Part shown: positions 1 through 7,246 of the stretch, piece by piece
How positions within the stretch are numbered: the first letter of the stretch is position 1
Layout: every line of letters starts with the position of its first letter
Notes under the pieces: generated by a model
Told to the model about the DNA's origin: nothing
The model's input: only the letters and a program-made list of their open reading frames with translations
Databases searched by the model: none
From: Elusimicrobiota bacterium
Lineage (GTDB): Bacteria; Elusimicrobiota; Elusimicrobia; UBA1565; JACRDR01
Direction of reading: 5' to 3'
DNA length: 9,685 bases
Assembly (NCBI GenBank): GCA_016207585.1
Contig: JACQPI010000042.1
Location: forward strand, 1-9,685
Program-made: the position numbers and the translations under genes

Positions 1-114
1 GCCGACCGGCACGTTGTTGCCCCAGATGCCGACCCCCGTCAGCAGCAGGTGCCCCACCGTGACGTTGAAGATCATCAGGAATGCGAACGCGACGACAAAG
101 CCGAGCTTGTTCAT
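1..114 (-). CDS. NrfD/PsrC/ActC-like membrane subunit (5' end only)
   Basis: Only the first 38 codons lie in the window; the gene continues beyond base 1. The visible protein is one long hydrophobic stretch followed by the motif GVGIWGNNVPVG (about residues 27-38). That motif resembles the loop before the second helix of NrfD, PsrC and ActC proteins, where G-x-W-G-x-N/D-x-P-V-A/G is typical. These proteins are polytopic inner-membrane subunits that exchange electrons with quinones for molybdopterin or multi-heme partners. The ATG at 114-112 overlaps the stop of the upstream nucleotidyltransferase as ATGA, which supports this start and suggests translational coupling; an AAGGA directly abuts the ATG, so the ribosome site is poor. 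The N-terminus is shorter than in ActC proteins, which carry a soluble lead-in before the first helix. The family call rests on a short fragment. Which respiratory complex it belongs to cannot be told from this window. Confidence 0.65.
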   Translation of the reverse strand, partial: MNKLGFVVAFAFLMIFNVTVGHLLLTGVGIWGNNVPVG

Positions 115-695
115 TCCTTGCTCGCGGGATAATCCGAAAGGCGGTTCCAGTTCTGGAGAATACAGGGGTAAGGCACTTCCACCGGGTGCGTTTTCCGGCC
201 ATGGAGCCAGCGATCCAGACGATCCTTCACGGGATCCGAGGCCTCGATAGCCGCCCGGAGCTTCCCGGACAATAAAACGGGGTGGCCGCACCTCCACTCG
301 TACCTGGGCTGGATCGCTTCAACTTGCTTTTCCTCGGCCTGGACAACCGCCGTCGCCAAGGCATCAAAAAGCCCGGGCTCCCAGACGGGCATGTCGACAT
401 GGTGCATGAACGCCCAGTTTTCGATCGGCGATGCCTTCATCAACTTCAGCAACGCGCCCATAGGGCTGTCCTCGGCATCCACCGGCATCCAACGAATATC
501 GGCGTTCAGCCCGCGGCAGCGGTCGAACCAATCGGCCTGGATAGTGACCGCAATGCGCTCAGGCTCGAAACGACCCAGCAGGAACTCGACTTGCTTCTCC
601 AAGAGAGGCTTGCCCTCGTAGACCCGCCACGCTTTCGGGCCTTGGGAACGCTCGCCGCGGCCGGCCGCCAGCAGGTAGGCCTGAAAATCTTTCAC
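111..695 (-). CDS. MocA/MobA-like molybdenum cofactor nucleotidyltransferase
   Basis: A 194-residue protein of the MobA-like NTP transferase fold. The family attaches CMP or GMP to molybdopterin-Mo, making the dinucleotide cofactor needed by xanthine dehydrogenase-type or DMSO reductase-type enzymes. Visible signatures are the N-terminal nucleotide-binding segment LLAAGRGERSQGPK (residues 8-21), GKPLL (28-32), the metal-binding aspartate in HHVDMP (98-103, Asp101), CGHPVLL (136-142) and a terminal NWNRLSDY (182-189) resembling the usual D-x-N/D-T-P-x-D-Y ending. GHPVLL and the adjacent XdhC favour the MocA (CTP-using) branch, but this is inference. The start is GTG at 695-693, sharing GTGA with the xdhC stop; GAGGA lies 9 bases upstream inside xdhC. 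Oddities are a divergent signature loop (SQGPK rather than RMGxxK) and no obvious G-D-x-G-A-R segment after GHPVLL. A sugar-nucleotide or other NTP transferase role cannot be fully excluded. Confidence 0.82.
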   Translation of the reverse strand: MKDFQAYLLAAGRGERSQGPKAWRVYEGKPLLEKQVEFLLGRFEPERIAVTIQADWFDRCRGLNADIRWMPVDAEDSPMGALLKLMKASPIENWAFMHHVDMPVWEPGLFDALATAVVQAEEKQVEAIQPRYEWRCGHPVLLSGKLRAAIEASDPVKDRLDRWLHGRKTHPVEVPYPCILQNWNRLSDYPASKE

Positions 696-1600
696 TCAAT
701 CAGTTCCTCAGCGACGTTCTCCACCGGCACAAGGCCAGCGGCATCCTGCTTCCCAATGGCTGGGAACATAGTGTATCCGGACGCACCATGTTCCCGCGCC
801 TCCTCCGCCGGCTTTGGAAGGCCCCAGTCCCTGAGAAGTTCCGCGGCGATCGAGACCGCAATGACTTTCGGATTCTTGCCGGGAAGGGAAATTCCCATCG
901 GGCAGCGCATTCTCTCCTCCCACAGCTCCTCCACCTTGGATTTTTCTTCTTCGCCGGATGCCAGGGACATCAGGCGTGTCTGGAACACGCGAGCTTTATG
1001 TTCCGAGCCGATGAGCCCCAGATAACCGACGGGGCGACCGAGGAAATAACGCGTCAGCTCGAAATCCAGGCCGTGGCTATGCGTGAAGATGCAGACCGCG
1101 TCGGACGCTCCCCAAGCCGATCCCCTCGAGTGCTCGATGGGATCGGCGCAGACCACCTTGACATCCGAAGGAAACTCCTCCGGTTTCGCCCAGTCGGACC
1201 GTGAATCGACGACCGCGACGCGCACGGGCATGCCGGATAAAACCTCGGCGACCGCCCGACCCACGTGCCCCGCGCCGAAGAGATGGACCGTTCTCTCGCG
1301 AGCGGCGATCTCGAAAAACACCTCGACGCGCCCCCCGCAGCACTGCCCCATCTCGCGGCACAAGACATATTCCTTGAGATGCGGCTCTTTCCTATCCGCG
1401 CCCAGGAGGCCCCGCGCGTGTTCCAGGACCCGGCGCTCGAACTCGCCGCCGCCCACCGTCCCCAGAAAATCGCCCCCGGTGACCCACATCTTGGCGCCGA
1501 CCTCCCGGGGAGCGCTCCCCACGATTCGCACGATCGTGCAAAGCACCCCCGGCCGCGGCAGGTCCTTCATGAAGTCGCCGATATTTTTGGATGTTCTCAT
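692..1600 (-). CDS. xdhC: XdhC/CoxI-family molybdoenzyme maturation factor
   Basis: A 302-residue two-domain protein. XdhC proteins bind molybdenum cofactor, promote its sulfuration and help insert it into xanthine dehydrogenase-type molybdenum hydroxylases; they act in the cytoplasm. The N-terminal XdhC_CoxI domain shows GSAPRE (residues 28-33), GTVGGGEFE (47-55) and the hallmark GQCCGG (85-90) with its cysteine pair. The C-terminal Rossmann domain shows HLFGAGHVG (106-114), YLGLIGS (193-199) and CPMGISLPGKNP (233-244) followed by IAVSIAAELL (247-256). About 45 residues follow the usual family end and match nothing I recognise. The ATG at 1600-1598 sits 5 bases after the stop of the upstream membrane protein gene. 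The open frame extends further upstream but runs through that gene's coding sequence. No clear Shine-Dalgarno precedes the ATG; the in-frame Met11 (codon at 1570) is a weaker alternative. It overlaps the next gene by GTGA. No molybdenum hydroxylase subunit is visible, so the client enzyme is elsewhere. Confidence 0.93.
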   Translation of the reverse strand: MRTSKNIGDFMKDLPRPGVLCTIVRIVGSAPREVGAKMWVTGGDFLGTVGGGEFERRVLEHARGLLGADRKEPHLKEYVLCREMGQCCGGRVEVFFEIAARERTVHLFGAGHVGRAVAEVLSGMPVRVAVVDSRSDWAKPEEFPSDVKVVCADPIEHSRGSAWGASDAVCIFTHSHGLDFELTRYFLGRPVGYLGLIGSEHKARVFQTRLMSLASGEEEKSKVEELWEERMRCPMGISLPGKNPKVIAVSIAAELLRDWGLPKPAEEAREHGASGYTMFPAIGKQDAAGLVPVENVAEELIE

Positions 1601-1605
1601 CGGGA

Positions 1606-2613
1606 TCAGCGCCCCACCGGCTCTGTCGACGGATTTTTGACCGGCCGCCGCGAGAGCGCTGCAGACCGCGCAGGAAGCTGCGCGAGAGCGGTATCCAACG
1701 CCCGGGCCGGCCCCCCCCATCCCCGCGCCCGCAACCACAACGTCAATCGGATGAAATCGATGCGCTTGACGATCAAGAAGCACAGGAACGCTACGGCCGT
1801 CCCGCGAAGAGCCAATAGGGCAACGACATCCCAACGATTCCGACCGAACCAGGCGAAGATCAAAACGAAAGCGAAAGGAAGGACAAAACTCGGTCTCCTT
1901 AATTCAGCGAGGGCCTCAACGATGCTGGCGAACCAAGATGGGAGACACGCCCAATCGGTCTCTCCCGAGCAGCTGGATCTATGGCCGGCCATAGGCGATA
2001 TACGAGTCGTGGCGGCAGGATGCCACGCGAAACGATAAGCCGCAAAACCGACGCCGGCACTCACAAGACCATTAAGGGCGATCCACGCGCCGAGCCACGC
2101 GAGAGGGGAAGACGTCGGCAGCCACACGTAATGGCCCGAGATATCGAGGAGGCGGCCGTAACCAAGAAGAAGACTCTGCCCGAAGAAGACATACTGGAAA
2201 AGAAAAGTCTGCGCGCTGCACCAAGCGCCGATCAGGGATTGGCCCATGACGACACCCAGCGCCCCGCAACCCAGAACATTGACCGCCCCGTGAAACAGCA
2301 AGCCCTGCATGAATATACCCAACATGGGTCTGAGCTTGCGCCCCATGGGCGAGAGGCTCTTGAGCGCCGCGCCGGTCGCCGAGACGAAAAAAACGTAGGG
2401 CTTTCTTCCCGGCCGCCGGTCGAGGAAAGAGGCCAGGACGACGCCCTGAAAATTGGCGAGAAAATGCCCCGTCAACGGAACGTGCAGCGCGTGGAGGAAG
2501 CCTCCCAAGCCGATCTCGGTCGCGGAGCTTATCGCCGCGAACATTCCGACGCGGTCCCAGACGGCCAGACGAGCGCCGCGCGCGGGAGAAAGCGAGAGGA
2601 TAGTTTCCGGCAT
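1606..2613 (-). CDS. Polytopic membrane protein, ECF S-component-like, unknown function
   Basis: A 335-residue hydrophobic protein that I do not recognise with certainty. Residues about 22-195 contain around six likely membrane segments with a small-residue-rich first part (AAISSATEIGLGGFLHAL, 26-43), a P-x-x-G-H (46-50) and a conserved-looking KSLSPMGRKLRPMLG (85-99). Size, helix count and the N-terminal pattern recall substrate-binding S components of ECF vitamin and metal transporters. A polar linker (about 198-236) leads to two more helices (about 242-258 and 262-284), then a basic tail with LRARG (294-298). It is the first gene of the minus-strand operon, 5 bases before xdhC, so a role in molybdenum or cofactor supply is a plausible inference only. 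The ATG at 2613-2611 lacks a good ribosome site. A TTG at 2688 has a perfect GAGGAGG 5 bases upstream, but the extra 25 codons are mostly A/T-ending, unlike real genes here, so ATG is preferred. Confidence 0.7.
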   Translation of the reverse strand: MPETILSLSPARGARLAVWDRVGMFAAISSATEIGLGGFLHALHVPLTGHFLANFQGVVLASFLDRRPGRKPYVFFVSATGAALKSLSPMGRKLRPMLGIFMQGLLFHGAVNVLGCGALGVVMGQSLIGAWCSAQTFLFQYVFFGQSLLLGYGRLLDISGHYVWLPTSSPLAWLGAWIALNGLVSAGVGFAAYRFAWHPAATTRISPMAGHRSSCSGETDWACLPSWFASIVEALAELRRPSFVLPFAFVLIFAWFGRNRWDVVALLALRGTAVAFLCFLIVKRIDFIRLTLWLRARGWGGPARALDTALAQLPARSAALSRRPVKNPSTEPVGR

Positions 2614-2712
2614 ATCCCGGGAATTATATATTTTTGCCCGATCCCCTTGAGGATATTGCTTGCGAAAAGCAGATGGACCTTTGCCCAATATTCCCTCCTC
2701 GATCCCCGAGTT

Positions 2713-2724
2713 CAAAACGTTTTG
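2713..2724. promoter_or_regulatory. Perfect 12-base palindrome, candidate operator
   Basis: CAAAACGTTTTG is a perfect inverted repeat in the gap between the divergent minus-strand molybdenum operon and the plus-strand permease genes. Its right end overlaps the position expected for the -35 element of the rightward promoter, a common place for a repressor or activator site. It is AT-rich inside a GC-rich genome. That it binds a dimeric regulator is inference; no regulator gene is in the window. Confidence 0.4.
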
Positions 2725-2753
2725 CCTCCGCGCAGGTGAAATTAGTGTATAAT
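2722..2753 (+). promoter_or_regulatory. Predicted sigma-70 promoter for the permease cluster
   Basis: TATAAT at 2748-2753 is a perfect -10 box, preceded directly by TG. The best -35 candidate is TTGCCT (2722-2727), four of six consensus bases with a long 20-base spacer, so the promoter may depend on an activator or on the adjacent palindrome. Transcription would begin near 2760, giving a leader of about 40 bases before the first permease start. Confidence 0.55.
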
Positions 2754-2788
2754 GTCCGTCGAAGAATGGGAGACCGCGACATCATGCT

Positions 2789-2795
2789 GGGGAGG
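2789..2795 (+). promoter_or_regulatory. Strong Shine-Dalgarno fixing the first permease start
   Basis: GGGGAGG ends 4 bases before the ATG at 2800. The same frame is open upstream to an ATG at 2752, but that codon overlaps the -10 box and would precede the transcript. The ribosome site therefore supports 2800 as the true start. Confidence 0.75.
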
Positions 2796-2799
2796 ACGA

Positions 2800-4335
2800 A
2801 TGGCCAATAATCTTTTCGCCACAAAGCCCTTAAGCCTGCTTCTGGAGGAAATGAAGGGCGAGAACCGGCTGCGCCGCATCCTGGGTCCGGTCCAGCTCAC
2901 CAGCCTCGGGGTCGGCTGCATCATCGGCACGGGCATCTTCGTCCTCACCGGCATCGCGGCCCATGACAAGGTGGGCCCCGCTCTGACTTTGTCCTTCATC
3001 ATCGCGGGCCTCGCGTGCGTGCTGGCCGCCCTTTGCTACGCCGAGTTCGCCTCGATGGTGCCCGTCGCCGGCTCGGCCTACACCTACGCCTATGCGACCC
3101 TGGGAGAGCTCTTCGCCTGGATCATCGGTTGGGATTTGATCCTCGAATATACCGTCGCTTCCGCCACCGTGGCCCACGGCTGGTCCCACTACTTCCAGGA
3201 CTTCATCGGGATATTCGGGATGAAGCTGCCCCACGCCTTCACGAACGCCCCCTTCGACTTCAACCCCGCGACGGGCCAGCTGATCGGGACCGGGACCCTT
3301 TTCGACCTCCCGGCCATTATCATCGCGGGGATCGTTACTTTTATCCTCGTGAAAGGCATCCAGGAAAGCGCGACGGTCAACACCGCGATGGTCGTAACAA
3401 AAGTGGCGATCGTTCTTTTCGTGATCGTCGTGGGCGCCTTCTACATTGATCCAAAAAATTGGAGCCCCTTCGCTCCCTACGGCTACACCGGGCTCAGCTT
3501 TTTCGGAAAGACCCTTCTTGGGCAGACGGGCGCCGGAGGAGAGCCTCTCGGGGTCCTGGCCGGCTCCGCCATCATCTTCTTCGCCTATATCGGCTTCGAC
3601 TCCGTATCGACCCATGCCGAGGAAGCCAAAAATCCACAGAGAGACGTCCCTATCGGCATCATGGCTTCCTTGATCATCTGCACCGTGCTGTACGTGGCGG
3701 TCTCCGCCGTCCTGACGGGAATGGTCCCCTACGACAAGATCAACATCGACGCTCCCGTCTCCGACGCCTTCCGGCAGGTCGGCCTGCCCTGGGCCCAGTT
3801 TCTCATTTCGCTTGGAGCGCTGGCCGGCATCACGTCGGTCCTTTTGGTCCTGATGCTCAGCCAACCGCGGGTCTTCCTGGCGATGGCGCGCGACGGCCTG
3901 GTCCCCGAGAGCATCTTCGGAGCCGTGCACGAGAAGTTTCGGACCCCCTGGAAATCCACGATCCTGACCGGGATCGCCGTAGCGGTCCTGGGAGCTTTCA
4001 TCCCGCTGAGAGTGCTGGCCGAGTTGGTCAACATCGGGACGCTCCTGGCATTCGTCATCGTTTGCGCCGCCGTCCTCATCATGCGCAAAAAGCAGCCGGA
4101 CGCCGCCCGGCCTTTCCGATGTCCCATGGTCCCTACCGTCCCGATCCTCGGCATCGCGATGTGCCTGCTTCTCATGTTTTCCCTGCCGGCCGAGAACTGG
4201 TTTCGGTTGATCGGATGGCTGGGGCTGGGATTTGTCATCTATTTCGCTTACGGCAGGCACCACAGCGTCCTGGCCCGGCGGCGAGCAAACTCGGCCGAGC
4301 CGCGAGCTCCTCGCGGGGCCGCCGCCCCGTCGTAA
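2800..4335 (+). CDS. APC amino acid permease, CAT/YfnA/ApcT type
   Basis: A 511-residue inner-membrane transporter close in pattern to the bacterial cationic amino acid transporter group (B. subtilis YfnA, Geobacillus ApcT), which move amino acids with protons. The helix 1 unwound segment is GTGIF (residues 43-47). The stretch after it, through CYAEFASMVPVAGSAYTYAY (79-98) and GWDLILEYTVAS (110-121), is family-typical. Helix 6 has FAYIGFDSVSTHAEE (261-275), followed by KNPQRDVPIGI (277-287). RVFLAMARDGLVPE (357-370) precedes the last helices. About 12-14 membrane segments are expected. The soluble C-terminus is rich in Arg, Ala and Pro, over DNA able to fold into alternative GC hairpins (4300-4316 and 4315-4328). 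It is first of three permease genes, with 37 bases to the next. The substrate is unknown; the family name does not prove cationic specificity. Confidence 0.93.
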   Translation: MANNLFATKPLSLLLEEMKGENRLRRILGPVQLTSLGVGCIIGTGIFVLTGIAAHDKVGPALTLSFIIAGLACVLAALCYAEFASMVPVAGSAYTYAYATLGELFAWIIGWDLILEYTVASATVAHGWSHYFQDFIGIFGMKLPHAFTNAPFDFNPATGQLIGTGTLFDLPAIIIAGIVTFILVKGIQESATVNTAMVVTKVAIVLFVIVVGAFYIDPKNWSPFAPYGYTGLSFFGKTLLGQTGAGGEPLGVLAGSAIIFFAYIGFDSVSTHAEEAKNPQRDVPIGIMASLIICTVLYVAVSAVLTGMVPYDKINIDAPVSDAFRQVGLPWAQFLISLGALAGITSVLLVLMLSQPRVFLAMARDGLVPESIFGAVHEKFRTPWKSTILTGIAVAVLGAFIPLRVLAELVNIGTLLAFVIVCAAVLIMRKKQPDAARPFRCPMVPTVPILGIAMCLLLMFSLPAENWFRLIGWLGLGFVIYFAYGRHHSVLARRRANSAEPRAPRGAAAPS

Positions 4336-4348
4336 ATCAACGGTTCAG

Positions 4349-4370
4349 AATGCCGCATTGCAGCGGAATT
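4349..4370 (+). other. Small hairpin over the second permease's ribosome site
   Basis: In the 37-base gap between the first two permease genes, bases 4349-4356 can pair with 4363-4370: an eight-position stem with one G-A mismatch and a six-base loop. The right arm contains the only Shine-Dalgarno-like bases (GCGGA) before the ATG at 4373. It might lower or tune translation of the second permease. The four-base GC core is short, so chance is quite possible. Only a short T run follows, so it does not look like a terminator. Confidence 0.25.
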
Positions 4371-4372
4371 TT

Positions 4373-5892
<1,520 letters not shown>

Positions 5893-5896
<4 letters not shown>

Positions 5897-7167
5897 AGGG
5901 CTCCAGGCCGCTGACCCTCCTCGACGTCACCTGCATCGGGGTCAATGCGGTGGTCGGCTCGAGCATATTCCTGTTCCCGGGCCGCCTGGCGGAATACCTC
6001 GGCCCCGCTTCCATCCTGTCCTTCGGCTTGGTCGGGCTTCTGCTCATCCACGTGGGGCTCTGCTTCGCGGAGGCCTCTACGTATTTCACCCGGACGGGCG
6101 GACCTTACTTGTACGCCAAGGAGGCTTTCGGCGATTGGACGGGTTTCGGGATCGGCTGGATGGCGTGGATCACACAGGTCTTCAGCTGGGCCGCGGTGGC
6201 CAACGCCATCGCGGTCTATCTGGGAGCCCTGGGACCCTCTCTCTCCGGTCCCTGGATCGTCAAGGGGACTGCGGCGACGGTCGTGCTGAGCATGGGGACG
6301 CTCAACTACCGCGGGGTGAAGCTCGGAGCCTGGACGTCGAACTTTTTCACGGCGGCCAAGCTGCTGCCCCTCCTCCTCTTCGTCTTCATGGGATTGCCTC
6401 ACGTCAGCGCCGCCAACTACTCCCCTTTCGCGCCGCAGGGCTGGGCTCCGATGGGCTCGGCGTGTTTTCTGGCCTACTTCGCCTTCCAAGGATTCGAATA
6501 CATTCCCGTCCCTTCGGGCGAGGTGGATCGTCCGGCCAGGAACATTCCCTTGGCCTTGATTTTGGCGCTCACCTTGTCCGCGGCCCTCTACATGGCGATC
6601 CAGGCGGTCGCGGTCGGGGTCCATCCGGGACTGACCCAATCCCAAAGGCCCCTGGCGGAGGCGGCGCTTCGGGTGTTGGGACCCTGGGGGATGGGGCTCA
6701 TGGTCCTCGGGGCGGTGTTTTCGACGACGGGCTACAACGCGAGCTCGGCGCTCGTCACGCCGCGCTACCTCGTCGCCATGGCCGAGGATCGCCACCTCTC
6801 GCCCAGGCTCGCCGCGCTCCACCCGCGCTTCCAGACCCCGCACCTAGCCGTCGTCTGTACCACCGCTTTGACGCTGGTCCTGGCGATGTTCCTCGACTTC
6901 AACAAGCTCGTCGATTTCAGCAACGTCGTCGTCTGCGCCCAGTACACCGCGACGTGCGCCTCCATCCCCTGGCTGCGCCGGCGCTGTACGGCGCCGGAAG
7001 GCTCCTTCCGGCTCCCGGGAGGCTTTCTCATTCCGTCCATCGGCATCGCCGCGACTCTGTGGCTCGGCGCTCAAGGCGGGATGGGCCAGGTCTGGTGGTC
7101 CTTGGGCATCCTCGCCTTCGGGCTCGGACTCAAGGCAATCATCGGTTTTAGAGCCTCCAAAAATTGA
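5893..7167 (+). CDS. Divergent APC-superfamily amino acid permease
   Basis: A 424-residue membrane protein, about 80 residues shorter than its two neighbours. It keeps the APC plan: DVTCIGVNAVVGSSIFLFPG (residues 11-30), FAEASTYFTRTGGPYLYAKE (58-77), then helix 6 with AFQGFEYIPVPSGEVDRPAR (197-216) followed by NIP, and TPRYLVAMAEDRHLSP (289-304). In helix 1 the usual G-S/T-G-I-F is G-S-S-I-F (22-26), and Pro-Val-Pro follows Glu202 in helix 6; both lie near the substrate site in known APC structures. It therefore likely transports something different from the other two. The ATG at 5893 shares ATGA with the previous stop, indicating coupled translation; the frame extends upstream to 5779 but only inside that gene. 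Its C-terminus is nearly free of tail, and its stop TGA (7165-7167) lies inside the -35 box of the shc promoter. Subfamily and substrate are unassigned. Confidence 0.88.
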
Positions 7168-7193
7168 TACGGCACCACCGAAAGATGTATAAT
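7164..7193 (+). promoter_or_regulatory. Strong predicted sigma-70 promoter for shc-hpnH
   Basis: TTGATA (7164-7169, five of six consensus bases) and TATAAT (7188-7193, perfect) are 18 bases apart. The -35 box contains the stop codon of the preceding permease. Transcription would begin near 7200 and leave a leader of about 47 bases before the shc ATG at 7247. No terminator-like hairpin precedes it, so read-through from the permease genes is possible too. An 8-base palindrome GCGTACGC (7209-7216) lies just past the predicted start; I attach no function to it. Confidence 0.75.
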
Positions 7194-7246
7194 TGGGCTT
7201 CATCCGCGGCGTACGCGCATCGTTCCTAAGGCACAGAGTATTCTCC

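Noticed and set aside
282..2038. Plus-strand open frames across the molybdenum operon
   Set aside because: They lie opposite xdhC, mocA and the membrane protein gene, which have recognisable motifs or fitting operon structure; the plus-strand translations have none.
2623..2628. TATAAT on the minus strand just before the membrane protein ATG
   Set aside because: It is only 9 bases from the ATG, would give a nearly leaderless message, and has no -35 match at 17-18 bases. It lies in a short AT-rich run and may be chance.
2614..2688. TTG start at 2688 for the membrane protein, with a perfect GAGGAGG 5 bases upstream on the minus strand
   Set aside because: The 25 added codons are mostly A/T-ending (about 30% G/C at the third position by count), unlike the strongly G/C-ending genes around, so they look non-coding. 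It stays a real alternative because the ATG at 2613 has no good ribosome site.
2830..4263. Long minus-strand open frame (477 codons) opposite the first permease
   Set aside because: A shadow of a GC-rich gene: the translation is rich in Asp, Gly, Arg and Glu with no domain pattern, while the plus strand encodes a clear APC permease.
7193..7246. Longer shc N-terminus starting at TTG 7193
   Set aside because: The codon overlaps the -10 box and precedes the predicted transcript start; the 18 extra residues do not resemble the family.
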